11,168 nucleotides of DNA from Bacteroidia bacterium (GCA_025358395.1 JANYJT010000166.1:1-11168); one strand, 5' to 3'; positions 1 to 7,014 are shown, counted from the stretch's first letter. Notes: generated from the sequence alone by a model not told the origin. Numbers and translations: made by a program.

Positions 1-180
1 GTCATCATGGTGCTGGCCTCGACCCGGCCGGTCATGCGGCTGGCCGAGCAAAGCCTGCGGCTGGTGGCATCGTTGGGCGGCGGCCGGCCGGTGGCGTGGT
101 GGCTGTCGATCCTGACGTTCCTCAACTTTCAGGGAAACACCTTTAAGCACAGGCAGAGTTCCGTACGACTTTGTTATTAG
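1..180 (+). CDS. GC-rich coding fragment, possibly from a Na+/H+ antiporter-like membrane protein (partial, probably foreign to this contig)
   Basis: Frame 1 is open from the first base to a TAG at 178-180. In the first 40 codons 38 end in G or C and the GC content is 71%, the pattern of real coding sequence from a high-GC organism. The next 20 codons show no such bias. The peptide includes ASTRPVMRLAE and, further on, PVAWWLSILT. From memory this resembles an internal part of a proteobacterial putative Na+/H+ antiporter family, but that match is unverified. The resemblance stops near codon 40, so the natural reading frame seems to be cut there and the last 20 codons are probably chance. There is no start codon context. 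The best reading is a fragment of another genome's gene attached to this contig; a decayed transferred gene is the alternative. Confidence 0.35.
   Translation, partial: VIMVLASTRPVMRLAEQSLRLVASLGGGRPVAWWLSILTFLNFQGNTFKHRQSSVRLCY
116..126. other. Composition breakpoint, probable chimeric or recombination junction
   Basis: GC content falls from 71% in bases 1-120 to 43% in bases 121-180, and the third-position G/C bias ends at the same place. The change happens within about ten bases around 120. No inverted repeat, integrase site or target duplication is visible, which favours an assembly join over an insertion boundary, but a real integration edge cannot be excluded from one side only. Confidence 0.5.
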
Positions 181-275
181 GCTGGCCTCAAGCATATATT
201 ATTGGATAATCAGGAAACTATTTCAATTTTTTCTGTGTCTGACCAGACTGCCACGAAGTACAGCCCCTGCCCTCT
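181..275. other. Gene-free stretch between the GC-rich fragment and the repeats after tatA
   Basis: No plausible gene was found here. The only structure seen is a 12-base palindrome at 237-248 (GTCTG, two-base gap, CAGAC). It lacks a T-run on either strand, so it is not called a terminator. Base composition is like the rest of the window. Confidence 0.5.
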
Positions 276-338
276 CATCTTCCCATCTTCTCACGCTCAA
301 CGCTTAACTCTAAGTATTCTAAGTACTTGAAGTACTCC
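276..338. repeat. Series of short tandem duplications just downstream of tatA
   Basis: Three unrelated microduplications lie end to end. An 8-base unit is doubled at 276-291 (CATCTTCC, CATCTTCT). A 7-base unit is doubled at 294-307 (CGCTCAA, CGCTTAA). A 9-base unit occurs three times at 312-338 (AAGTATTCT, AAGTACTTG, AAGTACTCC). The last copy ends seven bases from the tatA stop codon. The block lies in what would be the 3' untranslated region of tatA. Such patterns can arise by replication slippage; a function is not evident. Confidence 0.6.
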
Positions 339-345
339 AAACTTC

Positions 346-612
346 CTATTTAAGCTCATCATCAATTTTGCGCGTGAAATCACCACTCTTCTTCGCAACG
401 TTATCTTTGATGTTGGTGATTTCATTTTTGATATCTGAAGTATGGTCCGTAATTTCCCGTTTGATATCGTCGGTAGCCTTATGAAACTCGCCGTACAATT
501 TTCCAATCGTTCTTGCAATGCCCGGAATGGCGTCGGCCCCAAACAGGATCAGAACAAAAAACACGATGACCAGGATTTCTCCACCACTAAAAAAAAGCAA
601 AGGATGTGACAT
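346..612 (-). CDS. tatA: Sec-independent (twin-arginine) protein translocase subunit, TatA/TatB family
   Basis: Small membrane subunit of the twin-arginine translocase, which moves folded proteins with RR signal peptides across the inner membrane; TatA-type subunits assemble the conduit with TatC. The 88 residues show the family plan: short N-terminus, one membrane helix at about 12-25 (EILVIVFFVLILFG), the conserved Phe-Gly hinge at F24-G25 followed by AxxIP, an amphipathic helix to about 55, and a charged Lys/Asp-rich tail. The length suits TatA better than the longer TatB, but in Bacteroidota one protein can fill either role. No tatC is in the window. The gene lies 119 bases downstream of secDF, separated by a terminator, and has its own promoter box at 630-637 with a leader of only about ten bases and no Shine-Dalgarno sequence. 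The family call is firm, the A/B choice less so. Confidence 0.85.
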   Translation of the reverse strand: MSHPLLFFSGGEILVIVFFVLILFGADAIPGIARTIGKLYGEFHKATDDIKREITDHTSDIKNEITNIKDNVAKKSGDFTRKIDDELK

Positions 613-629
613 AAGAATACACTTTTTTG

Positions 630-637
630 CAAAGATA
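630..637 (-). promoter_or_regulatory. Bacteroidota -7 promoter box for tatA
   Basis: The minus strand reads TATCTTTG, a perfect match to the Bacteroidota -7 consensus TAnnTTTG, 17 bases before the tatA ATG. No convincing -33 TTG element is seen at the usual distance. The implied transcript leader is very short. The same nine bases TATCTTTGC occur before secDF. Confidence 0.55.
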
Positions 638-681
638 ACAATCCTCAGAAAATTGATCCCTCTTCCGTCATTTTAGCGCAA

Positions 682-709
682 TAAAAAACCCGAAATGATG
701 GTTTCGGGT
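682..709 (-). terminator. Rho-independent terminator after secDF
   Basis: An 8-bp perfect stem, ACCCGAAA at 688-695 with TTTCGGGT at 702-709, encloses a 6-base loop. On the minus strand it is followed at once by TTTTTTA. It starts 22 bases after the secDF stop. The plus strand has only a weak T-run (CTTTT), so termination is expected mainly for secDF. It separates secDF from tatA. Confidence 0.85.
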
Positions 710-731
710 CTTTTAAATGCGATGGAGAAAA

Positions 732-3700
732 TTATTTTTTCTGATCCAGTTTTTTCTGTCTCATCTTTAAGGTATCGAAAGCAATCGGTGTGGCCACGAA
801 GATGGATGAATAAGTTCCGAACATAATACCGAATAACAAGGCGAATACAAAACCTTTGATGGCGATTCCACCGAAGAGGAAGATCGCGAACAACACGACC
901 AAAACAGTCAGCGAAGTACTGAACGTACGGCGCAATGTGCTGTTCATGGCATCGTTGTAGGTCTTCTCAGGATCTTGTTTAGGATGTAAGTGTGTGTACT
1001 CACGGATTCGGTCAAATACGATCACAGTGTCATTGATTGAGTATCCGATGATGGTCAGTACCGCGGCAATAAATGACATATCCACGGCAAGTGAGAATGA
1101 AAGCCATCCGTCAAGCAAGGAATACAAGCCAATGACAATAACAACATCATGCGCCAGCGAGGCAAGACCTCCTAAACCAAACTGCCAGTTTCTGAACCGG
1201 ACAGCGATATACAGGAAGATGATCATCAAGGCAAAGAAAACCGAAAGAACGGCATCCTTTTTGATGTCATCCGAAATGGTTGGACCCACCTTCTGCGAAC
1301 TCATTTTATAGTCTGTAAGGAACTTATCCAAAGTCACATCCGAACCAAGATACGGTTTCATCCCATTGTAAAGTTTGGCTTCCACTTCATTGTCGACTGC
1401 CTCTGAAGCCTCTGCAATACGGAAATCCGTGGTAATACGAACCTGGTTGTTCGCACCAAAAGTTTTTACTTCAGGTGCATTCCCAAATTCTGTGGCCAAT
1501 TGTTTCGCAACTTCTTCTACCATCACATCTTTGTTCAGACGCACAACATATGTACGGCCGCCCTTGAAGTCGATGGAGTAGTTCATCCCTTTGAAAACCA
1601 CCGAAAGTACCGATATGCTTATCAGGATACTGGAAACTATATAGAATATTTTTCTTCTCTGAATAAACGGCATGTTCACATGACGAAGCCATTCTCCGGA
1701 TATTTTAGAAACAAAAGTGATCTTTTTGTTGGTGTCCAGCCACCATTCCAGAATGAAACGGGAGATGAAGATCGAGGTGAATAGGGAGGTGATGATACCG
1801 ATAATCAGTGTAGTAGCAAATCCTTTAATCGGACCTGAACCGAAAACATACAATACGATACCTGTTAAAAGCGTTGTCACCTGACCGTCGATAATGGCCG
1901 AATAAGCATTGTTGTACCCGTCCTTGATCGCCAATCGCAGTCCTTTGCCTGCGCGTACCTCCTCCTCAATACGTTCATTGATCAATACGTTCGCGTCGAC
2001 CGCCATTCCCATCGTCAGGACGATACCCGCAATTCCGGGCAGTGTAAGTACAGCTCCCAGCGATGCAAGTATACCTATCAGGAAGAACAGGTTCACAAGT
2101 AAGGCCACATTGGCAGCCAATCCTGCCTTTCTGCTGTAGAAGAACAACATGTAACCCAGAACCAGCATGAATGCAATCAGGAAAGAATACATACCGCTCT
2201 GGATCGATTCTTTACCAAGCGTCGGACCAACGATCTCTTCCTGGACGATGCGCGCCGGAGCAGGCATCTTACCTGATTTCAACATGTTGGCTAAATCTTT
2301 CGCCTCATCAACGGTGAATTGCCCGGAAATTTCTGTACGTCCATTAGGAATTTCTCCTTGAACAGTAGGAAAAGACTGAACATAATCGTCCAAAACAACG
2401 GCCACACTCTTGCCTACATTTTCACGCGTCATCCGTTGCCATACTTTCGCACCTTCAGCATTCATGGTCATGTCTACGACGCTGGAAGACTTGTTTTGTC
2501 CAAAATCCTGACGGGCTTCTGTCACTGCGCCACCATCCAGTGGAGCGCGCCCATCTCGGCTGGAAACTTTAATGGCAAGCAACTGGTAGAAATTCCCATC
2601 AGCAGCAGTGGCTTTTGCCGACCATCTGAAGATCAAAGTCCGTGGAAAAACAGATTTGATCTGCTGCATTTTGAGGTAAGTATTTACCTGAGCTGTATCT
2701 TTTACATGTGCGTAACCTACAACAGGCCCACGGGCAATTTGTCCGTCGCGTGAAGTATTGGGAGTCAATACGGAGAATAGAGGGAAATTCTTTGCAATGT
2801 CTTCTGTTGAACCTGCTGCCAGTGAATCTTTCTCCTGCTTCTTAATCTCGCTAACAAGACTATTGGCAGATTTTGTTGTGTCTTTGGCTGCAGCCGGAGT
2901 CGTTGCAACCGTTGCTGAAGTAGCTATTGATGCCTGGGCAGCCTTCACTTCACGCAATCTTTTGTTGGCTTCAAGCAGGTAAGAATAAACTTCACTGTTT
3001 TCATACGTTTCCCAGAATTCCAGATTGGCAGTACCCTGAAGCAGCTTGCGGACACGTTTAACATCTTTGATGCCGGGAAGTTCGACGAGAATTCGTCCTT
3101 TAGTCTGGAGTTGCTGAATATTTGGTTGCGCGACACCAAAACGGTCGATACGGGTCCTAAGAATCTGGAAGGAGTTATCAATGGCGGCATCGGTCTCTTT
3201 TCTGATCACCGACAGTACCTGGGAATTGGTAGAGTTGTAACTTACCTTATCCCTCAAATCAAGGGTATTGAAAATCGCAGCCAACTTTGCATTGGGATCA
3301 ATTTGCTCAAAAGATTTTCCAAAGAGTGTAACGAAATCTTCCTGACTGGTCCGCTGTTTTTGCAGAGCCATCCGGATTGCCGCATTGAATGTCGAATCGG
3401 TACTATATCCGGAAAGTGCATGAATAAGATCGACAACAGATACCTCCAGGGTCACGTTCATACCACCCTTTAAGTCAAGACCCAGTGGCAACTGGAACTC
3501 CTTAACCTCCTTGAAGGTATATTTTCTTAACCCAATAAAATTGTAAACCGGTTGGTTGGCGATAGAATCGAGATAACGTGTCTCAAAATTTTTGGCAATT
3601 TGCTCAGCTTCAACTTGTGTAGCACCCGGTTTTTCTGTTTTGGCCTTGCGTACGCCAAAGGCGGCTGCGTCGTTTTCAACGGTTACAGCTTTGTAAGTAA

Positions 3701-3770
3701 AGTAAAGCTGATACACACAAACCAATCCTATCAAAATGGCGATGAGCCTGATCAATCCTTTATTCTGCAT
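732..3770 (-). CDS. secDF: Protein translocase subunit SecDF (natural SecD-SecF fusion)
   Basis: Auxiliary membrane motor of the Sec pathway, which uses the proton gradient to pull secreted proteins out of the SecYEG channel on the periplasmic side. It has 1012 residues, SecD first (about 1-695) then SecF (about 696-1012). SecD shows an N-terminal helix (8-26), LDLKGG at 98-103, the large periplasmic domain to about 515, VGPTLGKE at 514-521 leading into the membrane bundle, and GMAVDANVLINERIEEE with D592, the conserved proton-path aspartate region. SecF repeats the plan: helix at about 708-727, DFKGG at 734-738, VGPTISDD, and GYSINDTVIVFDRIRE at 909-924. A low-complexity Ala/Thr/Lys insert lies at about 274-325 in the periplasmic domain. 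No yajC is adjacent. It has its own promoter box and terminator, so it is probably monocistronic. The fused form is usual in Bacteroidota. Confidence 0.97.
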   Translation of the reverse strand: MQNKGLIRLIAILIGLVCVYQLYFTYKAVTVENDAAAFGVRKAKTEKPGATQVEAEQIAKNFETRYLDSIANQPVYNFIGLRKYTFKEVKEFQLPLGLDLKGGMNVTLEVSVVDLIHALSGYSTDSTFNAAIRMALQKQRTSQEDFVTLFGKSFEQIDPNAKLAAIFNTLDLRDKVSYNSTNSQVLSVIRKETDAAIDNSFQILRTRIDRFGVAQPNIQQLQTKGRILVELPGIKDVKRVRKLLQGTANLEFWETYENSEVYSYLLEANKRLREVKAAQASIATSATVATTPAAAKDTTKSANSLVSEIKKQEKDSLAAGSTEDIAKNFPLFSVLTPNTSRDGQIARGPVVGYAHVKDTAQVNTYLKMQQIKSVFPRTLIFRWSAKATAADGNFYQLLAIKVSSRDGRAPLDGGAVTEARQDFGQNKSSSVVDMTMNAEGAKVWQRMTRENVGKSVAVVLDDYVQSFPTVQGEIPNGRTEISGQFTVDEAKDLANMLKSGKMPAPARIVQEEIVGPTLGKESIQSGMYSFLIAFMLVLGYMLFFYSRKAGLAANVALLVNLFFLIGILASLGAVLTLPGIAGIVLTMGMAVDANVLINERIEEEVRAGKGLRLAIKDGYNNAYSAIIDGQVTTLLTGIVLYVFGSGPIKGFATTLIIGIITSLFTSIFISRFILEWWLDTNKKITFVSKISGEWLRHVNMPFIQRRKIFYIVSSILISISVLSVVFKGMNYSIDFKGGRTYVVRLNKDVMVEEVAKQLATEFGNAPEVKTFGANNQVRITTDFRIAEASEAVDNEVEAKLYNGMKPYLGSDVTLDKFLTDYKMSSQKVGPTISDDIKKDAVLSVFFALMIIFLYIAVRFRNWQFGLGGLASLAHDVVIVIGLYSLLDGWLSFSLAVDMSFIAAVLTIIGYSINDTVIVFDRIREYTHLHPKQDPEKTYNDAMNSTLRRTFSTSLTVLVVLFAIFLFGGIAIKGFVFALLFGIMFGTYSSIFVATPIAFDTLKMRQKKLDQKK

Positions 3771-3831
3771 TGGAAATTCGGTTATTTATTTCTAATCTTT
3801 GTTGACTTCCTAATCCTAAAAAACTAGTGCG

Positions 3832-3839
3832 CAAAGATA
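3832..3839 (-). promoter_or_regulatory. Bacteroidota -7 promoter box for secDF
   Basis: The minus strand reads TATCTTTG, matching TAnnTTTG exactly, 61 bases before the secDF ATG. The upstream flank is A/T-rich, but a -33 TTG at the standard spacing is not clear. It lies in the 114-base gap after the aspartic protease gene, so secDF need not depend on read-through. Confidence 0.55.
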
Positions 3840-3884
3840 TTTATTTTTTTGATATTAAATAGTTGGTCAACCCGAAAAGTCTTC

Positions 3885-4304
3885 TCATATCCTTATCAGC
3901 TTACTATCATAATCAATTATGGCTTTCTCCCGATAAAAAAAGTCACTACCAAGCAATCCGGCAATTCTTTTGTCTGAATACTTGGAATACTCTTCATTGA
4001 TATGATGCAGATCCACTACCGCTACTTGCAGTGGCTCGAACCGAAATCCTCCTAAAATCAGCTGGCTTAGAAAGCCTGTAGATGTCTCCACCATCTCCTG
4101 CCCCAGCCCGGTGGCCATTGCACCTGCGGATTCCTCACCCACAAAATGAACCGCCACGGCCCTGTCGACAACACTCTTGGAAGCCCCGGTATCAACAACC
4201 CACCAATGGTTTTCCAGTCCGTCGGCAACGGCCTCAACCAGCAAGTGGATGGTATCCTCTTCTAATAAGACTACCTCCAGGGGGATATTTCGCGTTTTTT
4301 CCAT
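3885..4304 (-). CDS. Small retropepsin-like aspartic protease (single-domain, clan AA)
   Basis: A 139-residue protein with the marks of a retroviral-type aspartic peptidase domain: WWVVDTGAS with the catalytic aspartate D38 in the D-T-G motif (38-40), and a C-terminal GLLGSDFF at 116-123 matching the hydrophobic-hydrophobic-Gly motif that packs behind the active site. Family members work as homodimers, each giving one Asp; this is known of the family, not shown here. There is no signal peptide or membrane helix, so a cytosolic enzyme is expected, and the substrate is unknown. The whole length is one domain, close to the minimal size. The ATG at 4304 follows the mdh terminator by about 40 bases; a weak TACTTTTT box at 4344-4351 could be its promoter. 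It is followed by secDF on the same strand, but a functional link is not evident. Fold assignment is good; activity and role are open. Confidence 0.8.
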   Translation of the reverse strand: MEKTRNIPLEVVLLEEDTIHLLVEAVADGLENHWWVVDTGASKSVVDRAVAVHFVGEESAGAMATGLGQEMVETSTGFLSQLILGGFRFEPLQVAVVDLHHINEEYSKYSDKRIAGLLGSDFFYREKAIIDYDSKLIRI

Positions 4305-4343
4305 GGTAAAAAGTGATTAGTGAACAGTAAAAACCGAATAGAG

Positions 4344-4380
4344 AAAAAGTAAAAAGCCGCTCCAAAAGATGAAACGGCTT
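4344..4380 (-). terminator. Rho-independent terminator after mdh
   Basis: On the minus strand a 10-bp stem (AAGCCGTTTC with GGAGCGGCTT, including two G-T pairs) encloses a 7-base loop, and is followed by TTTTTACTTTTT. It starts 48 bases after the mdh stop and isolates the aspartic protease gene from mdh transcription. Its upstream base overlaps the edge of the 14-bp repeat array. Confidence 0.85.
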
Positions 4381-4434
4381 CATTATTCACTTTTCGTTGT
4401 TCACTGTTCGTTGTTCACTATTCGTTGTTCACTG
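4379..4434. repeat. 14-bp tandem repeat, four copies, covering the mdh stop codon
   Basis: Three near-identical units TTCGTTGTTCACT(G/A) occupy 4393-4406, 4407-4420 and 4421-4434. A diverged fourth, TTCATTATTCACTT, sits at 4379-4392 with 11 of 14 matches. On the minus strand each unit reads as xAGTGAACAACGAA and contains TGA; in the first unit reached by ribosomes this TGA is the mdh stop codon, and the last mdh codon (CAG) is also inside the repeat. A 9-base inverted copy, TAGTGAACA, lies at 4318-4326 on the other side of the terminator. There are no spacers, so it is not a CRISPR array. Confidence 0.85.
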
Positions 4435-5364
4435 TTTATTCAGCTCATCAAGCACTACCATCACCTCTCGAACATGACCTTCGCTAACTTTCATCATCGC
4501 CGCCTCTTTTTCGTTAAGTTGCAGTTCAAAGATCTTTTCGATGCCGTTTTTGCCCAGCACAACAGGAACACCCAGGTAACAATTATCGATACCATATTCG
4601 CCCTTCAGCTGAATACAAACAGGGAAAATCCTGCGCTGGTCTTTAACAATGGCTTCAACCATCTGGGCTGCAGCTGCACCCGGCGCATACCATGCCGAAG
4701 TTCCCATCAGCTTGACCAGTTCACCGCCACCTACTTTGGTGCGCTGAACAATGGCCTCAAGCCGCTCTTCAGAAACCAGTTCCGTAACGGGGATACCGCC
4801 AACAGTCGTGTAGCGTGTCAACGGGACCATCGTATCACCATGGCCTCCCAGCAACATCGCGGTAATCTCTTTTTGCGAGATATTCAGCTCATCAGAGAGG
4901 AAGGCACGATACCGGGCTGTATCCAGGATACCGGCCATACCCAGGACGCGCTCACGTGGAAATCCCGAGGTTACATGGGCCTGGTAGGTCATCACATCCA
5001 ATGGATTTGAAACGATTACCAGGATGGTATTGGGCGAATATTTTACGATGTTCTCTGTGACAGATTTCACGATTCCGGCATTGACCTGAATCAGATCATC
5101 CCTGCTCATCCCTGGTTTACGGGGGAGTCCGGAAGTAATTACCACAACGTCCGAATTGGCAGTCTTTGAATAATCGTTCGTAACGCCAATGGTTTTGGTA
5201 TCATAACTGTTGATCGGGGCTTTTTGCCAGATATCGAGCGCCTTTCCTTCAGCAATCCCTTCTTTGATGTCCAGAAGAATCACCTCATTTACAATTTCAC
5301 GCGATGCCAGCACGTCTGCACATGTGGCACCTACATTCCCTGCTCCTACAACTGTAACTTTCAT
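4429..5364 (-). CDS. mdh: Malate dehydrogenase (NAD-dependent, LDH-like type)
   Basis: Interconverts malate and oxaloacetate with NAD in the TCA cycle, in the cytosol. The 311 residues are typical of the short bacterial LDH-like MDH. The N-terminal Rossmann fold shows GAGNVG at 7-12 and D32 at the end of the second strand, which favours NAD over NADP. LPRKPGMSRDDL carries R82 and R88 for substrate carboxylates; an Arg rather than Gln at the first of these marks malate rather than lactate dehydrogenase. VSNPLDVMTY includes N120, LDTAR gives D148 and R151, and GGHGD gives the catalytic H175. The ATG start has no Shine-Dalgarno sequence and is 66 bases after a promoter box. The stop codon is embedded in a 14-bp tandem repeat and is followed by a strong terminator. 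glmM lies 123 bases upstream on the same strand. Confidence 0.95.
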   Translation of the reverse strand: MKVTVVGAGNVGATCADVLASREIVNEVILLDIKEGIAEGKALDIWQKAPINSYDTKTIGVTNDYSKTANSDVVVITSGLPRKPGMSRDDLIQVNAGIVKSVTENIVKYSPNTILVIVSNPLDVMTYQAHVTSGFPRERVLGMAGILDTARYRAFLSDELNISQKEITAMLLGGHGDTMVPLTRYTTVGGIPVTELVSEERLEAIVQRTKVGGGELVKLMGTSAWYAPGAAAAQMVEAIVKDQRRIFPVCIQLKGEYGIDNCYLGVPVVLGKNGIEKIFELQLNEKEAAMMKVSEGHVREVMVVLDELNKQ

Positions 5365-5430
5365 CTGTTTTAGTATTAATTGTTAATTTGTTTTTGCCTT
5401 TAAAGAATTTTCCTGATTAAAAATTGAATG

Positions 5431-5438
5431 CAAAAATA
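5431..5438 (-). promoter_or_regulatory. Bacteroidota -7 promoter box for mdh
   Basis: The minus strand reads TATTTTTG, fitting TAnnTTTG, 66 bases before the mdh ATG. With the next base it gives TATTTTTGC, one change from the TATCTTTGC found before secDF and tatA. A TTG lies upstream but at 11 bases rather than the usual roughly 20, so no -33 element is claimed. Confidence 0.45.
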
Positions 5439-5487
5439 TACCAGAATATCAAAAAGGGGTGATTTTCTGACAAGGATTAACAAAAAA

Positions 5488-6876
5488 TTAATTAATTAAT
5501 CTTTTGACATTTTCGATGATATTGTTGGCCAGTGCATTAGCCTTCTCCAGGGTACTGCTCTCCGAATAAATGCGGATGATCGGTTCGGTATTTGATTTTC
5601 GCAAATGTACCCACTCCCGGTCAAAATCAATCCGGACGCCATCTACATCAGTTATTTTTTCCTTTCCATAAAGATCTTTGATTTTCACCAACACCGATTC
5701 CAGGTCTATTCCCGGTTGCAGTTCGATCTTTTTCTTGGCCATAAAATAAGAGGGATATTGTGCCCGTAACTCTGAACATTTTAGTCCGCTCTTAGCCAGA
5801 TGCGTCAAAAACAGGCCAATTCCAACCAGCGCATCCCTGCCATAATGGCTTTCAGGATAGATAATCCCACCGTTGCCTTCGCCGCCGATAACGGCATCCG
5901 TATCTTTCATTGCTTTGGTTACGTTTACTTCGCCTACGGCTGAAGGTGTATATTTAACGCCATACTTCTCTGATATATCCAGCAATGCCCGGGACGAAGA
6001 GAGATTCGAAACCGTATTTCCGGGCGTGTTGGCCAGAATATAATCGGCTACTGCCACCAGTGTGTACTCCTCGTTGAACATGGAACCGTCCTCGCTGATG
6101 ATGGCTAATCTGTCCACATCAGGATCAACCACAAAGCAAAGGTCGGCCTCCTTTTCCAGCATTTCCGCGGCGGTATCTACCAGATTTTCAGGCAGCGGTT
6201 CCGGCTGATGGGCAAAATCCCCGGTAGGGTCACAGTTGATCCCGACCACCTTCGCGACACCAAGTGCGCTCAAAAGATGAGGTACGACCAGTCCACCGAC
6301 AGAATTGACCGCATCAATGGCCACACAAAAATTGGCCTTCCGGATGGCTTCAACATCTACCAGCTTCAATGCCAGAACTTTCTGTATATGATATTCCGCA
6401 TAATCGGCATAGCTGATCCTGCCCAGATTCTCGACTGTGGCAAAATTAAACTCGTTGGCCCCGGCAAGCGCCAGAATTTTCTTCCCTTCTGCATCATCGA
6501 GAAACTCACCATCACTGTTTAGCAGCTTGAGCGCATTCCATTGTTTGGGGTTGTGGCTGGCCGTCAGAATAATCCCTCCCTGGGCTTTCTCTGCAACAAC
6601 GGCCAGCTCAGTGGTTGGTGTGGTAGCCAGTCCGATGTCCGTTACATCCAATCCCATTCCTGTCAGCGTGCCGGTAACCAGACTGTTGACCATTGAACCT
6701 GAAATACGGGCATCGCGGCCGACAACAATTTTAAGTTTCAGACCATCCGGGTACTGTCCGATTACCCAGGCTGCATACGCTGCGGTAAATTTTACCACAT
6801 CCGGCGGAGTCAATCCCTCGCCGGGAATACCGCCTATCGTTCCTCTTATTCCTGAAATTGATTTTATCAGACTCAT
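5488..6876 (-). CDS. glmM: Phosphoglucosamine mutase / phosphohexose mutase (alpha-D-phosphohexomutase family)
   Basis: Moves a phosphate between C6 and C1 of a hexose; as GlmM it makes glucosamine-1-phosphate for UDP-GlcNAc, peptidoglycan and LPS in the cytosol. The 462 residues contain all four family sites: TASHNP with the phosphoserine S107, the metal loop DPDVDR at 251-256 (D251, D253, D255), the sugar-binding loop GGEGNGG at 331-337, and the phosphate-binding segment RKSNTEP at 426-432. GRDAR lies at 53-57. Proteins of this kind in Bacteroidota are commonly annotated glmM, but the same fold includes phosphomannomutase and phosphoglucomutase. TASHNP and GEGNGG do not settle the substrate, so the exact symbol is less sure than the family. 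It is divergent from the rRNA pseudouridine synthase gene across 138 bases; no good promoter box was found, only TACTTTG, one base short of the consensus. Confidence 0.8.
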   Translation of the reverse strand: MSLIKSISGIRGTIGGIPGEGLTPPDVVKFTAAYAAWVIGQYPDGLKLKIVVGRDARISGSMVNSLVTGTLTGMGLDVTDIGLATTPTTELAVVAEKAQGGIILTASHNPKQWNALKLLNSDGEFLDDAEGKKILALAGANEFNFATVENLGRISYADYAEYHIQKVLALKLVDVEAIRKANFCVAIDAVNSVGGLVVPHLLSALGVAKVVGINCDPTGDFAHQPEPLPENLVDTAAEMLEKEADLCFVVDPDVDRLAIISEDGSMFNEEYTLVAVADYILANTPGNTVSNLSSSRALLDISEKYGVKYTPSAVGEVNVTKAMKDTDAVIGGEGNGGIIYPESHYGRDALVGIGLFLTHLAKSGLKCSELRAQYPSYFMAKKKIELQPGIDLESVLVKIKDLYGKEKITDVDGVRIDFDREWVHLRKSNTEPIIRIYSESSTLEKANALANNIIENVKRLIN

Positions 6877-6977
6877 CGTTTCCGGTTTTAGGTGTACAAA
6901 ATTGTTAAAATATAGTCGTTTTTCAAAGTATTGTCGTGCATTGAATTGGTCGACTGTTTTTTATCCGTTTTTTTTGC

Positions 6978-6985
6978 GAAATTTG
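6978..6985 (+). promoter_or_regulatory. Candidate -7 box for the pseudouridine synthase gene
   Basis: GAAATTTG differs from TAnnTTTG at one defined base and lies 29 bases before the chosen ATG at 7015, behind two T-rich runs (6954-6961 and 6968-6975). This is a weak match offered mainly because it supports the later start codon. Confidence 0.25.
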
Positions 6986-7014
6986 CAGCGGAATTGTATA
7001 ATTACTTGAATACC

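Noticed and set aside
237..248. The palindrome GTCTG-AC-CAGAC as a terminator for tatA
   Set aside because: The loop is only two bases and no T-run follows on either strand.
3885..4304. The DTGAS protein as a retroelement remnant
   Set aside because: No reverse transcriptase, integrase or terminal repeats lie nearby; the gene is intact and complete as a single-domain bacterial protein.
4379..4434. The 14-bp repeats as a possible CRISPR array
   Set aside because: The units are directly adjacent with no spacers and are too short; no cas genes are present.
4369..5010. A 213-codon plus-strand open frame opposite mdh, starting inside the 14-bp repeats
   Set aside because: It is antisense to a clearly conserved mdh, its first residues are just the translated tandem repeats, and it shows no domain pattern.
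6437..7009. A 190-codon plus-strand open frame opposite glmM and running into the divergent promoter region
   Set aside because: It is Ser/Pro-rich antisense translation of a gene with all active-site motifs intact; no family features.
6931..7014. A 28-residue upstream extension of the pseudouridine synthase
   Set aside because: It is Cys/Phe-rich, unlike the basic tail that follows, and would place the coding start upstream of the likely promoter box.
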